Position numbers and translations under genes: made by a program. 64,000 nucleotides of DNA from Fomitopsis serialis (Eukaryota > Basidiomycota > Agaricomycetes > Polyporales > Fomitopsidaceae): NCBI RefSeq assembly GCF_022376445.1, contig NW_025955025.1, positions 124,001-188,000 of the forward strand. Reading direction: 5' to 3'. Position 1 is the stretch's first letter. The number at the start of each line of letters is the position of its first letter. The notes beneath the pieces are model-generated. The model was not told where the DNA came from. It made no database searches and saw only the letters and a list, made by a program, of their open reading frames with translations. Below are positions 36,786 through 49,489 of this stretch, piece after piece.

Positions 36786-39585
36786 TTACGATCCCTGAGG
36801 TACGAAGGTATCGTTCTTATGATGGACGGGCCTGAAACGCTTCCAGTGGCGCCCAATGCGGCAGTTTTTTCCCACAGGTACACTCATTTGCCCCCAGCTT
36901 ACCATGTATAGTTAACATTTGTTATGGTCAGTTAGCGGAGTTCAAAAATTTCAGACTCCCAGATGATGCAACTTGCACCAACACCACCAAACAAATGCTG
37001 TGGCTCAGTGCTTTGTCCTGGGGTGAGGGCCAAGAAACACTTCCAGTGGCACCCAATATGGCAACTGGTGAGCATGTCATGTGACTGGCAGCCAGGCAGC
37101 TCACTGCTAGCGCTCACACTTACAGGCTGCCCAATAGCCCTAGTTAGTAACAATTGTGAATGGACTTAGTATACTGATCTGATAGCCCTTCATTCAGAGA
37201 GTATACACTATCATTATTGAGTAGCTAGAGTAGCTGCCTGGTCCAGAAAATGCAAAATAAAAAAATCCACATGTGCCTCTGCAGATGTCAAAGTGCCTAT
37301 TTGTGCCTCAGATGTGTTCCATATGTCTGCAATGACATACATATGTGATTCAGACACTGTACAACTCAGTGGGTGCTGCACTACAGCCAGAATCAGCCAC
37401 AATGAGCCATTTGACCCTCTTTTCACATGTTGTAGTCCATGTACATGGTGTAGTGATGTCTATCATAATCCCAAGCACTCACATTCTCCTATTGGGTGCT
37501 TCTGTATATTTGACAGATTTTCTGCATTTTTATGACCTCCATGGGCACCACATCTTGTCCTACTTCCTCTTTGGGCAGGACACCTACTCTATATGGTAGT
37601 TGTGGCATGTAGCTGGCATACAGACACATAGACACAATCTGGGGATATATAATGGCCATCCATACATATGTATCCATGCTACTATGATGTCAGGCTTTGT
37701 ATGCTGCAGAGACACTGTCTGAAGTGTGATCATAGGCTTATATGAGCTCCCTGAATGTGAATCTCACTGTGTTATTGAGTATACTGCCCTAGTTGATGCA
37801 ACAATTGTATCATGGAAGGCTATAAGGATTTGACTTCATTCATTCTGAATCTCTTCTGAATATTCCGCTTTTTTCAAGTCTATACAAACCCTCTTGACAC
37901 AGTAACAGTCTGCACTTACACCGCTTACTAAGCGCCCATTAAGCGCCCATTGCCGAAGCGGACTTGTATACAACTGCAGCCCTGCATTTGTGTGCAACTC
38001 AGCTCACCCAAAAGGGATTTTGGAGCAATGTCATTGGTTGAACCACTGGCAAACCTTGCCTTCTAAGGGAATCATTCAATCTCAGCTCCCCATGCCAAGT
38101 TTTTTCTTGCCCAATGTGGTCAGCAGCACTGTCTAGACTCTTACTAGAGCACATTAAATGTGGAGAAATCTCGAAATATTGACTCTCATGCAATGCTCCT
38201 TGCACACAGGTATGGAGGTCCAAATTAGGTATCCCAATGCTTGTTCACAGTGTACTGACCAAGGCAAGTGATGCAGAGGCATATGTACAAATGTTGTTTT
38301 GCATTTACTGCCCTTACTGGAGAGTCCTACAGGCTGACAATCTTATGCAGGGGCCTATGGCTACCAGATATGAAAAATCACCATATATGGTAGATCCCTT
38401 GCCTGTTTGGGAAGTTGATGATAGATCACCTTTACAGTGTTGCATAAATGGCAGGAAAATGAGCAAAGTATTAGATAACACTATTGTCCCATTGTGGGTT
38501 GACAGGACTTAAGTGTGTACTTGTGGATGAGATGCAAAGGGATAGCAGAAACACAGAGTCTGGTGCAATAGGCTCAGCCACATGCCATGTGAGGTTCACT
38601 TGTCCACAGGTCAAAGTTTTGACCTGTGGACGAGTCATCTTGCAGTGTGGTCTCCCAGACTCCACTGAAATATGCTGTTTAAGGGAATTAGCCTCTGACT
38701 GGCCTTACTGTATTTGGCCAAAGGCTCTCAAGTCTATGTATCTGCTGTACTGTAGCCTTCAAAAATACAACAAATATCCAAAATATTCTCTCTGATAGGT
38801 ATGATGTCATGGAGTCTGTAGCTGCTGTGACTTGCCCATCAACTTCAGTGGTTATGGCACAATTCACAAAACTCAAAAACCCACATATGCCTCTGTACAC
38901 ATGAGTGCACTGCTTTCAACCTTCAAAGTGACTCTATCAAAGCCTGTAGACTGTCCATTGATTCTCTGACATCTGGGATCTGCTATATAGGGAAGCTGGC
39001 CTTCCAAAAATGGCAGTTTCCATTCAGCTGCTCAGTCTGTGCTCAGAAAATGCTGATAAAATCTGGGAATATTATGTACAATTGAATTAATTCATGATGC
39101 CTGCTGTATGTAAGAAATTGATCCCGTATAGAGCCCTCAGAGTCTATAACTAGCATGCCTTGCCTATATATTCATAATCCAGAAAAGAGAACCTCTGTGG
39201 ACAATTGCAAAGTGATTCCAAATATGAATAGGTTGTTGCCTCTGAAACACATTTGATATGACCTGTATAGACCATGCACATAGTCCACACAGCATGGAAT
39301 GTGCACAGCACTGCTATGAATGGGGAAATATTGTCATAACATGCCTGTGTTGATTTCCCACTACTGAATGACCATGTATTGAGGTTCTCTCTGTTTTTAT
39401 ATGCTTAGGGATATTCCACAGATCTTCTAGAACATTATCCGATTTTCCGGGACTTTTTTGAGCCCCAAACAAGTCAGTTTTGCTGCAGAAACAGTGTACA
39501 CTTACATCGCTTACTAAGTGCTGAAACAAGTGCCCGTTGCCGAAGTGGAGTCGTCGACATACCGGCCTGTCGACGACTCCGGTCA
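36786..39585 (+). repeat. Repeat family R1, copy C (diverged)
   Basis: Begins TTACGATCCCTGAGGTACGA like the copies at 53,701 and 60,877. It shares two internal direct subrepeats (GAAACGCTTCCAGTGGCGCC near 36,835 and a diverged form near 37,030), the CACATGTGCCTCTGCAGAT block, and two sites with CTTACTAAGCGC-type motifs and hairpins (about 37,920 and 39,510). Homology to the other copies stops within a few bases of the second hairpin, at about 39,585. Confidence 0.75.
39547..39580. repeat. Palindrome of R1 copy C (variant loop)
   Basis: 13-bp arms GGAGTCGTCGACA / TGTCGACGACTCC around an 8-base loop. The other R1 copies have the same arms but a perfect GGCCGGAATTCCGGCC centre. Confidence 0.85.
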
Positions 39586-40561
39586 TCACAGCTGATTCCA
39601 TTACACTAGGCCCCGGGTCCATAAAACACGCATAGGCGGACATTCAACTGGCCATGAATCTCACACTTACCTACAAAAAGAGAGGAAATTTCCCAAACCA
39701 AACCAAAATATAATATATTTGGCGAGTGACTCAGAAGCGCAAGTGACGATAGCAAGTGACGATATCATGAGAGTACGAGCAACGGTCAAATCCACGACAC
39801 TATACAATGAAAAGATTCTGATTTGTGCGTAGCAATAGCAACTACAGGCTCTATACAAGGAGGTACCATAACGGCACATTTTAGACTGCCGTGGACAGTG
39901 GAACCCTGAGCATCTACCCTATTGACTCAATCCGAGTCCGAGATTCAAGTCCCCTTGCAGATTTTGAGTGAGTTCAGGTGCTCCAAATGGAGAGATATCA
40001 GTGTAGAAAGACTGGAAATAGCACGAACCGGTTGTTCACCACCGCAGAACAGTCCACCGACCCCTGTCACCTCCGAGTCCGACGTACATGCCTGCCGTGA
40101 TAGGGTGTGAAGGCCAGCAATTGTTGTGGGGACAGAGAATCACCGTAGTTTTTGAAGATTGTCTTGCTATGTACGACATTGTAGTCGAGCGAGAAACAAA
40201 GGTCAGTGGGAGCTATCGTAGCAGCGGTCATAGTGACAGTCATAGTTGTCGAAGATGGGCGTTGTTTGTACGTTGACGTTGCACTCGTGGTTGGTTTGGT
40301 CTTGTTTGTGTCGCTAAACTAAGCGCTCATGGTGGGTGGCTGAACTGGCGGGTCGAGGGCCTCAACCGTCGGTCACGAATACACGAGGCATGGACGAAAC
40401 AGACAAGTGTGTCGTCCAACTGCGAAAGTCAAACGAGATTTATTCGGCTGACAAAAAAAAAGAGACCATGGCGCGGAGCTGAGCACATATAAGACCTGCA
40501 AGTGAGCATCCGGCCAAACCAACCACAGTATTTGGACGGACTTAGATCACATCTTCTCCCA
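39586..40561. other. Left flank of CpG-rich transposon island
   Basis: CpG returns sharply here. It probably contains the promoter and 5' leader of the accessory gene, with a GT-rich donor-like site at about 40,502. No terminal inverted repeat matching the right side of the island was found. Confidence 0.4.
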
Positions 40562-42636
40562 ATGTATGCCCATCCTCGTGCACAAGACGCGCCCCACGAT
40601 GCTGCCCCGGACGTTCCCCATCCTCTGCCTATGCATCCTGAACACCCTGCTTACCTGCCACCCAGGCGCCCTGGTACTCCCCATCACGCTGGTCCCCACT
40701 ATCCTGGCTTGCCTCCGCCGAACGCGCCGGCTCCGCCGCCCCATGGTGGTCACTATTACCATCGTGTCGCTTCTGCACCTGGTGCTATAGGGTATCAGCC
40801 GCACCCTGGCATTGCCGCTCACCATGCTCCTATGTACTATCCGCACGGCCCTTTCCAGCCACAGCCCATGGACTATCGCGGCCCATACATGCCCGCTCCA
40901 ATGGGACTTGGTTATGCTCCAGCCCCCTTCCCCGGGCCTGCCCCGCCATTCGGGCCTGCTCCCCCGCTTGCACCTGCGGTGGCGCCCGCTCTGCCGCTTG
41001 CACCTGCTGCGGCGCCCGCTCCCGCGCCTGCTCCCGTGCCCGCACCTGCACCTGTACCCGCTGCGGTGGTGCCAGGTCCTGGTGCACCTGTTCCTGCAGG
41101 AACGCCAGCAGGTGGCAATGACATCGCTGGAGTCGCTCATGCCAGGCCTAGTAAGAAGCGACCGAATGAGGAAGTGCAACAAGGAGGTTCGTCGCACACT
41201 CACCTGTCATCACTGAAAAAGCCATTACTGACACTAGACTGCCTTCATGCAGTTTACGCTTTCGAGGTCGACATCCTGATTGGCGAAGGAAAGCATGTCT
41301 ACAATGCCAACACCGGGATGACGTGGACAGAATTCTGTGAGCAGTGCGCGGTGTTCTACAAGAGCGATCCCAACAGTACACGTCTTGCGGCGAAGATTTC
41401 CGGTGATTCCGGCTGTTTCATGTTCTTGGATGGCAAAGCCGAGTACGAGAGCACCATACAGCACGTTGTTCAAAAGGTGCTGCATGCTCGTTCTCGTGCT
41501 GTGAAGTTGGAGATCAAGAATATGGTCAGTAGAGTCGAGACTAATTCATATTTTGAACCATTACTTACTTGTATTTGATGTTCAATAGCTCCCCACCACC
41601 GCCACCTCGAGCAGTGGCCAGAAGCGCAGACGTGGACGCGATGATGATGTCCCTCCCGAGCTGAACGACGACCGTCGCTCACAGCTTGCTGCCTACAAGC
41701 AACTCGAACAGCATCTCCGCTGTGAGAAGCACAACGGTCACTGCCATGTTACTCGGCCCAATGGGACAGACAATCATCGCCGTATGGATCACCAGGCGAT
41801 GACACTATTGGCAAAGAAGATTGTGAGTATTCCCGATCAGTCTCGTGGTAGCTATAGCTTATCCTGTTGTCCAGGCTCTCAACCATGCAACGATCTTTAA
41901 TCCTCCTAACAGTGTTGAGTTCGACCGAGCTGCACGATGGGGTGTCAACTCAAATGCCGCCGGCCCTGCCCCTGTGCACGTCACGATACACAACATCACG
42001 CAACCAGGCCCCAGCCAGCCCATGCCCACTCCCGTCACGTCCACCCCAACCCCAAGTCCGCACCCGCAGGCACCCACCGCTTCAACATTGCATCGAGACG
42101 GCTCACCTGTCCCAGCTCATGCCAACCTCCCGGATACCCTTGCGCCTCCGTACCCGGACCTCACGGTCGTTTTGGAGATGCTCCAGAAGACATACTACCC
42201 ACGCTACAACTTCCTGGAACTCGAGGCGAGCCTGCTTGCGACCGACATTGACCTAGGCGACATTGTTCAAGTTCCCGATGTTCGTGATGTCCTACCTTTC
42301 ATTGGAGACATGGGCAACGAGCGCGCCTACATTCTTCGTAGCTTCGCAAAGGCTATCGTTCTTCCCCGCATTGGGATGCCGACAGAGATGTATGCCAAGC
42401 ATCTTCCATGGGAGGTTGTCGCATTCGAGCAGTTGGCTACAGGTGCTAGTACCTCTTCCAGAGCGAGCGCGAGAGCGTCGACGGGCACTGGCTCGGAGGA
42501 GGAACCTGTCGAGGTTGACAACAAAGGTGATGAGGTGGAGGACGAGGCAGATGATGATGATTCTGACGAGGACTCCGATGAGGAGTGGTTGGATGAGGGT
42601 GATACTCACCTCGAGCCTGACGAGCAGGGCCTCTGA
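40562..42636 (+). CDS. Transposon-associated protein of unknown function
   Basis: Three exons close in frame to 652 residues: 40562-41524, 41589-41822 and 41875-42636, with introns of 64 and 52 nt. I start at ATG 40562 (MYAHPRAQDAPHD) because the earlier in-frame codon at 40502 is GTG and resembles a splice donor. The N-terminal third is Pro/Ala/His-rich, with Pro-Ala repeats around 40,920-41,100. The middle has DVDILIGEG-like acidic and MTWTEFCEQCAVFYKSD segments, then RCEKHNGHCHVTRPNGTDN, with His/Cys that might bind metal. The C-terminus is Pro-rich, then strongly acidic, ending HLEPDEQGL. Proteins of this style recur next to basidiomycete transposons; no function is known to me. It is convergent with the transposase, 242 bp apart. 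Confidence 0.75.
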
Positions 42637-42796
42637 AAAACAAGTCAAATGCTGAATAATTCGAAAGGTACATATGAATTGTACTGACCTATGCACCATT
42701 ATGCATTCTCCTACTTTTGTCGTCTGCTATATTCATCCTAATCTGGTCAGTAGCTACCCGCATACAGGGTTTTGATGCACCCAACTTCCGTCGTCG

Positions 42797-42820
42797 ATAC
42801 AGTATGTAGTCATACTGTAT
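42797..42820. repeat. Short palindrome between the two transposon-island genes
   Basis: ATACAGTATG, a 4-base loop (TAGT), then CATACTGTAT. It lies between convergent 3' ends and may act as a shared terminator or be a remnant TIR junction (TA-CAGT resembles Tc1 ends). Confidence 0.6.
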
Positions 42821-42878
42821 GCTCAGCTACGATCCGCACCATCTCAAGCATTCAACTGCTATCAGCTAGTACATTTTG

Positions 42879-44066
42879 TTACGGAATATATTCACTATGA
42901 CGGTACCAACCATGAACACTCTCGGGGCTGACTGCTGCATAGACAGCCTCCCAGATCAAGGCATAAGGATCTTTGCCAATACCTTCCGTCTCACCCAGTA
43001 CATAATCCCTGTTGTTGCGCAACCAGCTCTTGATCGCAGAGAATGCTTCCTCGATAGGGTTGAGGTCTGGTGAATACGATGGCAAGTACACTAAGCGCAT
43101 GTCACTATCGCACACAAAGTGAGAATATGCACAAATGACAAGGTGATTAGATATTGTACCGTGCTTCTATCATTTCACGGATTCCCGGAATGTGGTGGAT
43201 TGACGCTTTGTCCATGATGAGCACCGAGTTTGGCAGTGGGAAAGGTTGCATCTGCTCAAGAAGCCCTTCAACAAATTCGGTGAAGGTGGCGCCACTGAAC
43301 GAGTGATCAAGGACCTTGAGATGGAGGATGCCGTCGAGTGAGAGGGCAGGTAGGATGGAGTATCTGTGATCTGTCAATTGCATACAGGCGACAGCAGCTA
43401 CCAGCAACTTACCTCGTCCCGCGAATGAAGAAGTCACGCCGACGTGCTCTTGTGCCAATCGGTGCCCAGGCGAAGCGGCGGCGTAGGGTCAGTCGATTGA
43501 AATGACTCTCATCTGCAAAAACAAGCTGCCAAGGCTCGAAATGCTCACCAATGAGCATCTTGTATGCCACGCGATCATCCTCGTTGTGCTCGATAGCCGG
43601 TCGAGTCACCTACGGCGGTAACATGAACGAGTCAAAGCTAGGTCACGAAAGAGCAGAACATACCTGTTTGCGCGTGAAACCCCGTCTGCGCAATGTCCTG
43701 GATATGGTTTGGTATGAGACGTGCACGTTCAGCATCTCAACTAAGGCCACTTGAAGCTCGATAAGGCTAATGTCTGGCTGCCGCTCTACCAATCCTTCAA
43801 CAAACTCTCCTCGTCTGAGTAAGAAGAGACAGCAGATTGATCTGGATAATACTCACACTTGCATCTAGCCCATCGAGGATCCGTGGGCGACCAGTCGCGA
43901 AAGGCTTGCGAATGACCTCTCCAGTGTCTCTGTACAGCTTGCGCAGCCTCTTGAGTGTCCGTCGACTTATGCCGGTACAGTCGCGGATCCACTTGTCCGA
44001 CAGGTGCCGTTCGAGGCTCATCTTCAATGCCAGCTGCTTCACTTCCTTCGTGATATAGTGGCCCAT
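42879..44066 (-). CDS. Tc1/mariner-family DDE transposase (DD34E), intact
   Basis: Five exons close in frame to 325 residues: 44066-43857, 43804-43664, 43609-43413, 43363-43160 and 43104-42879, with introns of 49-55 nt. The N-terminus is a helix-turn-helix pair (LSDKWIRDCTGISRRTLKRL and SLIELQVALVEMLNVHVSYQ) for TIR binding. The DDE triad is visible: first Asp in LVFADESHFNRL, second Asp in VLIMDKASIHH, Glu in YSPDLNPIEEAFSAIKSW. There are 34 residues between the second Asp and the Glu, the DD34E spacing of Tc1-like elements. No stop or frameshift interrupts it, and CpG is not depleted, so the insertion looks recent. I could not find its TIRs or TA duplications. Confidence 0.92.
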
Positions 44067-44159
44067 GAGTGAATAGATGGAGTATGCAAGCAGACCGCTC
44101 AAGCGTGGGTCAACGACGAGGTACGTATGCTTTATAAAGTAATTGTCAAACTGTGACAA

Positions 44160-45728
44160 TCACAATAACCTTATGCAAGCCAAATTGAAATCATTAAAGA
44201 GTATTATAGTAGTAACAGAGGTGCTTACATTATTGTTGCTCAGCTCATTCCTCATTTGCAGTACCACAAGACACAGAGCATTGAATCCCAAATGTGCTTA
44301 TTTCTTCATCAGAAAGTTTGACTGATCATTGATAGCTATGCTGGTATTGCTATACAGCCATTATCCAACGATATGTGTGGTTGCAGACTTGTTCTTGCCC
44401 AACTTCACCTGTGCTGTGCACTGTCTCAAAACACTGAACAATAGTACTACTTTACTAGTGGGAGATTGTTGTATCATTGAATCTGTCTAGGGACTGCTAG
44501 TAACTATAATGACAATGATCACAAACAATTGTATCATTTGAACTGAGTGAGTCATACTTCCCTACATATTGATACTACATTGGCCTAGACCTCCCAATGT
44601 CAGAGTCTGTTCATGTCAACCATGCTGATTTTGGTACACTCATGATACCTCTTCATGAATTGTGGCTCATGCTATGGAAAGATAGTAAGTCACATGTTCT
44701 CAATGCAGTATACTGGAATGATCATTTGCATTCCTCTCCTCATCCCTTATCCTGAAATCACTCCATGTTATTGTCAATTCAGATATATGTAACAAGTCAC
44801 TAACAGAAATCTGCTAAATGCATTAGGTGGCCACCTACTGTTCAAAAGGTGCCTCACAATTTACACTAAGGAGTCCAGGGAATCCACAGATTATCAAAGC
44901 TATGTTACTGCCAAAATTCTCTAATTCATGACCTGAGGAATCTGTCACAGAAGCTATGAATATTCAATGGAGAGCAAGAACCTGTAAACAAGAATTTTAT
45001 CATCAATGTCACTGTTTTTTCTTGCATAGCAGTAGGCAGTCTGCATATATCTTGCACCCCTTCACATGAGTTAGCTGTAGTCCCATATCAAAGTATGGTA
45101 AGTGCTGCCAGAGCTTTGGGTGAGCACAATGACCACTTATATGTGATTCATCAATACTTCACTGATTTTCCGGGGTGTTTGGAGTTTTTCTGAGCCTATA
45201 CAAGGAGGTTATGTGGCGTAGAATGAATATCCTGTACATTTTTATGATTTGTTCCATGCATAGCATAAGGAACTATGCAGGCTAGGGATATTATGGGTGG
45301 GTCTGTGAAGCAGGAGCTATCACATAATCATTATTACTACATATGGCAGGTGCCCTCCCAATTGGCAATCACACACTGGGCAATGCCTTGTGGGCCCAGT
45401 AGATACTGTAGAAATGACAGAATATTCAGAATGGATGAATGCATCAGTTCAACCAACTGGCATATGGAGAATCATTAATCAGCATACATGCATTATATAT
45501 GTACTGTGTCCCACTCTTGAAATGTTATTGTGACATTAACAGTTGCTGATGCTTCTTTCCATGAATCCCAACACTATATGGGTCACATCAGTGTTCATGT
45601 GTCCCAATTTTCATCTTTCCATACCTATAGGCATTTGTAATTTTTTCAACCATTGTGTTTGTCTGCTCTCTGTCTGTATTAAGGACAACAAGAACAGTAT
45701 ACATTCCTACACTCATTGGGTCGGGGTA
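44160..45728. other. CpG-depleted relic DNA
   Basis: AT-rich, nearly free of CpG, with no recoverable ORF. A block near 45,165-45,245 (GATTTTCCGGGG...GAATGAATAT) resembles 47,640-47,720, suggesting shared repeat ancestry. Confidence 0.4.
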
Positions 45729-45841
45729 GTGCATTGCATGGGTATGGATAACCCATGTGGGTCATGGGTATGGGTATGCATGGGTATGGGTATGGGTAGC
45801 CAAAATCTGACCCATGTACCCATGAAACCCATGGACTTCTG
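45729..45841 (+). repeat. GGGTAT-rich 113-bp mini-element, copy 2
   Basis: One mismatch to 34,404-34,516 over 113 bases. Flanks differ. Confidence 0.8.
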
Positions 45842-46540
45842 CAGTGCTTATCCACTGGCAGTAATCAATGTTAATTCCTAGCCAGGTATTCAGTGTTGTG
45901 TCACTCTCATAGTATGCTAGCATTTAGGGTATCACCTTTCTGAAGCTTGCTTGAAAGTATTTTGCAATAGTGGCAGTATGGTAAAGTCAGCAATCATTTC
46001 CCTCAAGACTCATTGACCATGCATGACATGGCTTTTGCCAATATTGATATGCTATAATAAAATACACAGATTGCTGAGGCCATCAAATAAGTAAATGAAA
46101 TATCTAATGTGCATTGCAGTGTATGTGCTGTTGTGGCTCAAATGAAGAATTAGGAGAAAGCTCAACTAACCTTTTCAATGCACAATGATGGCTACTGCAG
46201 TGCCATGTGTTTGTCAGTATGGTGTAGCTGGAATGCTCTACCAAACAATGTGACCATACTGAATCCTACTTACTTTAAAGCTGTCCTTATTAGACAGCTG
46301 GTAATACTGTGTAATGCTTAGTTAGTCACCTGTGACAAGGGATCCTGATGGAAAAGAAATCAGCATGATTGCTGCTACATCTTTCCTGTGATTCAGTTTT
46401 GTAGTTGTTGAGTCTGAGGTATATTCATCTGCTGACTGTTGACCTGTGATACTGCTATATGTAAACAGCACATGTTATAAGGCTCTGCCCATTGCCTCAC
46501 TGTTCATATCTGGTAAAATATGTAAGATCTATTGATGTAT
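45842..46540. repeat. Repeat family R2, copy 2
   Basis: Ordered, diverged similarity to 34,560-35,960 (GAAGCTTGCTTGAAAGTA, CAGTGCCATGTG, CAGCTGGTAATACTGTG, GGCTCTGCCCATTG). Shorter than copy 1 because of internal deletions. Confidence 0.55.
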
Positions 46541-47731
46541 ACAACCTTGCTAGTTTCAATCCTCAGTTCTTGTGGACCTGCATAGCTATTTGTACTGTTA
46601 TGGCACACTTGTATAACCACCAGAGTTATGAGTTGTAATACATACCTTGCTTCCGTGATCCTTGTGCCTTGTTTACATTGTTTTCCCCTTCATCTTTGCA
46701 TATCCTGTATTACCTACCATTCAGTTATTACTTCAGGCAACACACTTGCCCATTCTATTGCAGTTTGAAAAGTGAGCATGACATGCCAACAACACTACAA
46801 GTCTACAACTTGGAAAAGGGTACACCCCTGTGTGTTGCTATGTTTGACTTTGATACACTTGGAACCTTGCTTTGACCCCTCCCATACCCACTCCTCTTTC
46901 TATTGTTCTTGCATGTATGTGGGACAAAAACTGGAAGCTCCCACTGTTGTGATTGACCACACAGTCAGTGAACTGGTCTGAGGGGTGCTCATCCTTGGTC
47001 TTGCACATAGCATCAATTTATGATGAGAATTCACCAACTGTACAGTGCCTGACTGATAGTCTGGCCTCTGCACAATAAGTGTCATCATATCTTGCAAGCC
47101 ATTAAGCATGAACTGCACATAGGACTACCCATAACATTACCCATACCCATGGGTACCCATAATACCCGTGCAAAACCCATACCCATGGCATGGGTATGCA
47201 ACCCATGTGGGTATGGGTATGGGTATGCTCTGAGACACCCATGGGTACACCCACACTATGCACTAGGTCGGGGTGTTACATAAGGCAGTTGCTGGGGAAA
47301 ATAGAAGAACCACTGTGTTGTGATTGTGAATATATATCAGAGCACACATGGCTGTGTCTAGTGATCGTTGTCAACTGCATATTCCAACTCACCAAGCCAC
47401 ATATATACTGGATACCCCAGCATCACACTGTCTGAATCCTCAAATATAAAAAATTGTGCTCTCACTTCAGGCAAATCAGTCCAATATATCATAGAGTGGC
47501 TACAGGTAACACCCAATGTGGCAATGCTACTACTGTATCTTGAAAGCTGACCGGCAGCCTTGTGGCACCTGTTATAAGGATGATATTGACTTAATATGCC
47601 CTCAAATTACTTCAGGATGGCTACATTGAGGCCGTCTAATTTATTGGGAATTTACACAACCTTTCTGGGCCCAAAACAGTAGGTTTTGTCCTCAGAATGA
47701 ATATTCTGCGCATTTTTGACCGCTTTTTCGT
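46541..47731. other. CpG-poor relic DNA with a third GGGTAT cluster
   Basis: From about 47,116 to 47,276 there is a dense cluster of ACCCATAC / GGGTATGG words in both orientations, related to the 113-bp mini-elements but rearranged. The rest holds no recognisable gene. Confidence 0.45.
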
Positions 47732-49033
47732 AGTCACATGATCAATGATGTGCGGTCACAGCACTGCAGCGATAAAACACCGCTGCAAGTGCTGTGACAG
47801 GCCCTGGGTAACTCCCCTAAGGATACAGCCAACCGTAGCATTTTTTTGACCAAAAAATCGGCCCAACTCTTGTCCCGGTTAGCATTAATTTGGGTGGCAA
47901 AACAGCCTAAGTGCCCATACCCTTGTCCCCCGGAGCATTTTTTGTGGCAAAAGTGTGATGGGCACATGACACCTTTGACTGCCCAATTTGGGTTTGGCTA
48001 GCAATGTTTGTATCAAGCACAAAAATTGTGGACAGCTGGAGTCGGTCTTACTATACTTACTATTTCTGGGGTATTATGTCGGGGCCCAGGGCCCGGGGGT
48101 GGTATGGGTAGACAGGGTAAGGACAGCAGCAACCACTGTCTGTTAGTCTTGTGGGTCTGGGCCCTCCCCCTCTGACTTGTTGTTTGCTTCTTAAAGATCT
48201 TTGTCCTCTTGTGTCTGGTTTGTCTACTGCACCCCACTCGACCTCACACAGTTGTTGTGGAGCTCCCATCATAGTCATCACTCTGCTCGCCATGAGGAAT
48301 GCTGCAAGTGTTGCTGTCCCAAGTTCTGTCATTCCAAGGATTGATGGGAGGTCCCGGTCAATGGTGGGGCTAATGCTCCCAGATATGTGTCAATGTGGGT
48401 CATATTGCGGGCAGTCTTACAGTAAATGACATGATGTCTCTCCCAGTAAGCTTTGCCGCACGGTGTAATGCCCACCACATGCTTACATCAGCATGGAGAT
48501 ACTACATCACCTTGTAGTTTCCAAGGTTCTTTGCCTTTCCAATGCCATTATACGAGCACATTTTGTGCCCGTTCTTGCTTGCTCTGTCCGTTCTGTGTGA
48601 CTGCAGCCACTACAACCACCTGAGCTGCCCATCACACGTGGGCAGTCAACTGATTCTGTAGTAGTGTCCCTGAGTCCATGCAATTTCAACAGAGCATGAC
48701 AGGTCGACATCCAGGAACACAATAATTGTGTCCCAAAAAAGTTGAGTGGGCTTGGCTTGGGCCCGCCTTCGCTTCAAAGAGTGCGAGTCAATATAAATGG
48801 GTGGACACCAGGCGATGACAATGCTACATACAGTAATAGAGTGCTCAGTGTACGTGAAAGAAAATGCGCAGCAAATGAGATATATCATAAGCACCCGCAT
48901 CACATGACCCAAGCCTTGTCCCAGTTAGCATTTCTTTGAGCAAAAATGTAGCATTCTTTTGGCCGATTTCGAGGGTCCGACAGGCCGTACCCTTAGGGGC
49001 CTGCTGCAACTCCACATCATTGATCATGTGACT
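47732..49033. mobile_element. TIR element, 1.3 kb, decayed
   Basis: AGTCACATGATCAATGATGTG at 47,732-47,752 is the exact reverse complement of 49,013-49,033. Similarity continues inward in weaker form (CAGGCCC...AAGG and the TAGCATT / GTCCCGGTTAGCATT blocks), so the inverted repeats exceed 100 bases. Minus-strand ORFs inside (48,060-48,332 and 48,507-48,912) are short and unrecognised. No clear target duplication. Confidence 0.6.
47755..47798. repeat. Hairpin in the TIR element
   Basis: GTCACAGCACTGCAGCG pairs with CGCTGCAAGTGCTGTGAC across a short loop (one bulged base). Confidence 0.7.
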
Positions 49034-49489
49034 GGCTAGACCCAAGTGGCCATTGTCCCTTTTCTGGTACAACAGAGACATGTACACAAAGACAGTGATG
49101 TGTAGCTAATGTGAACCATAGAAGTGTACATTTCAGGCAAGTTGTGGGAGGGCTTATTGCACAAGAAGTATCACAAACACTCACATTGCCCTAAATGGTG
49201 AGAAACCTTGCAAATCCAGTAATTCTTCATAAAGTGGATGTCCAGTGCTTCATAAATTGCAGATAAATCAGAGGATATTCATAGAGTACTATGGCATGTT
49301 GATGAGGGCTGTGATGTTTACAACATGTTACCATATATGGAAGGTAAGCTATAACACCATGTACAAGCATGAAGTCAGCCAACCTTGCCCATTCTCAGCT
49401 CTGTTATGGCACCATAAAGCATTTTCATGATGTCTGACACACATGGCTATACTATATGGGTCATGTGCTCCATATCTAGGGTGAAAATG
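49034..49489. other. CpG-poor relic DNA
   Basis: No ORF or named repeat recognised. Confidence 0.35.

Noticed and set aside
40502..40561. Upstream extension of the accessory gene to 40,502
   Set aside because: The codon there is GTG and the context looks like a splice donor. The ATG at 40,562 gives a complete model.
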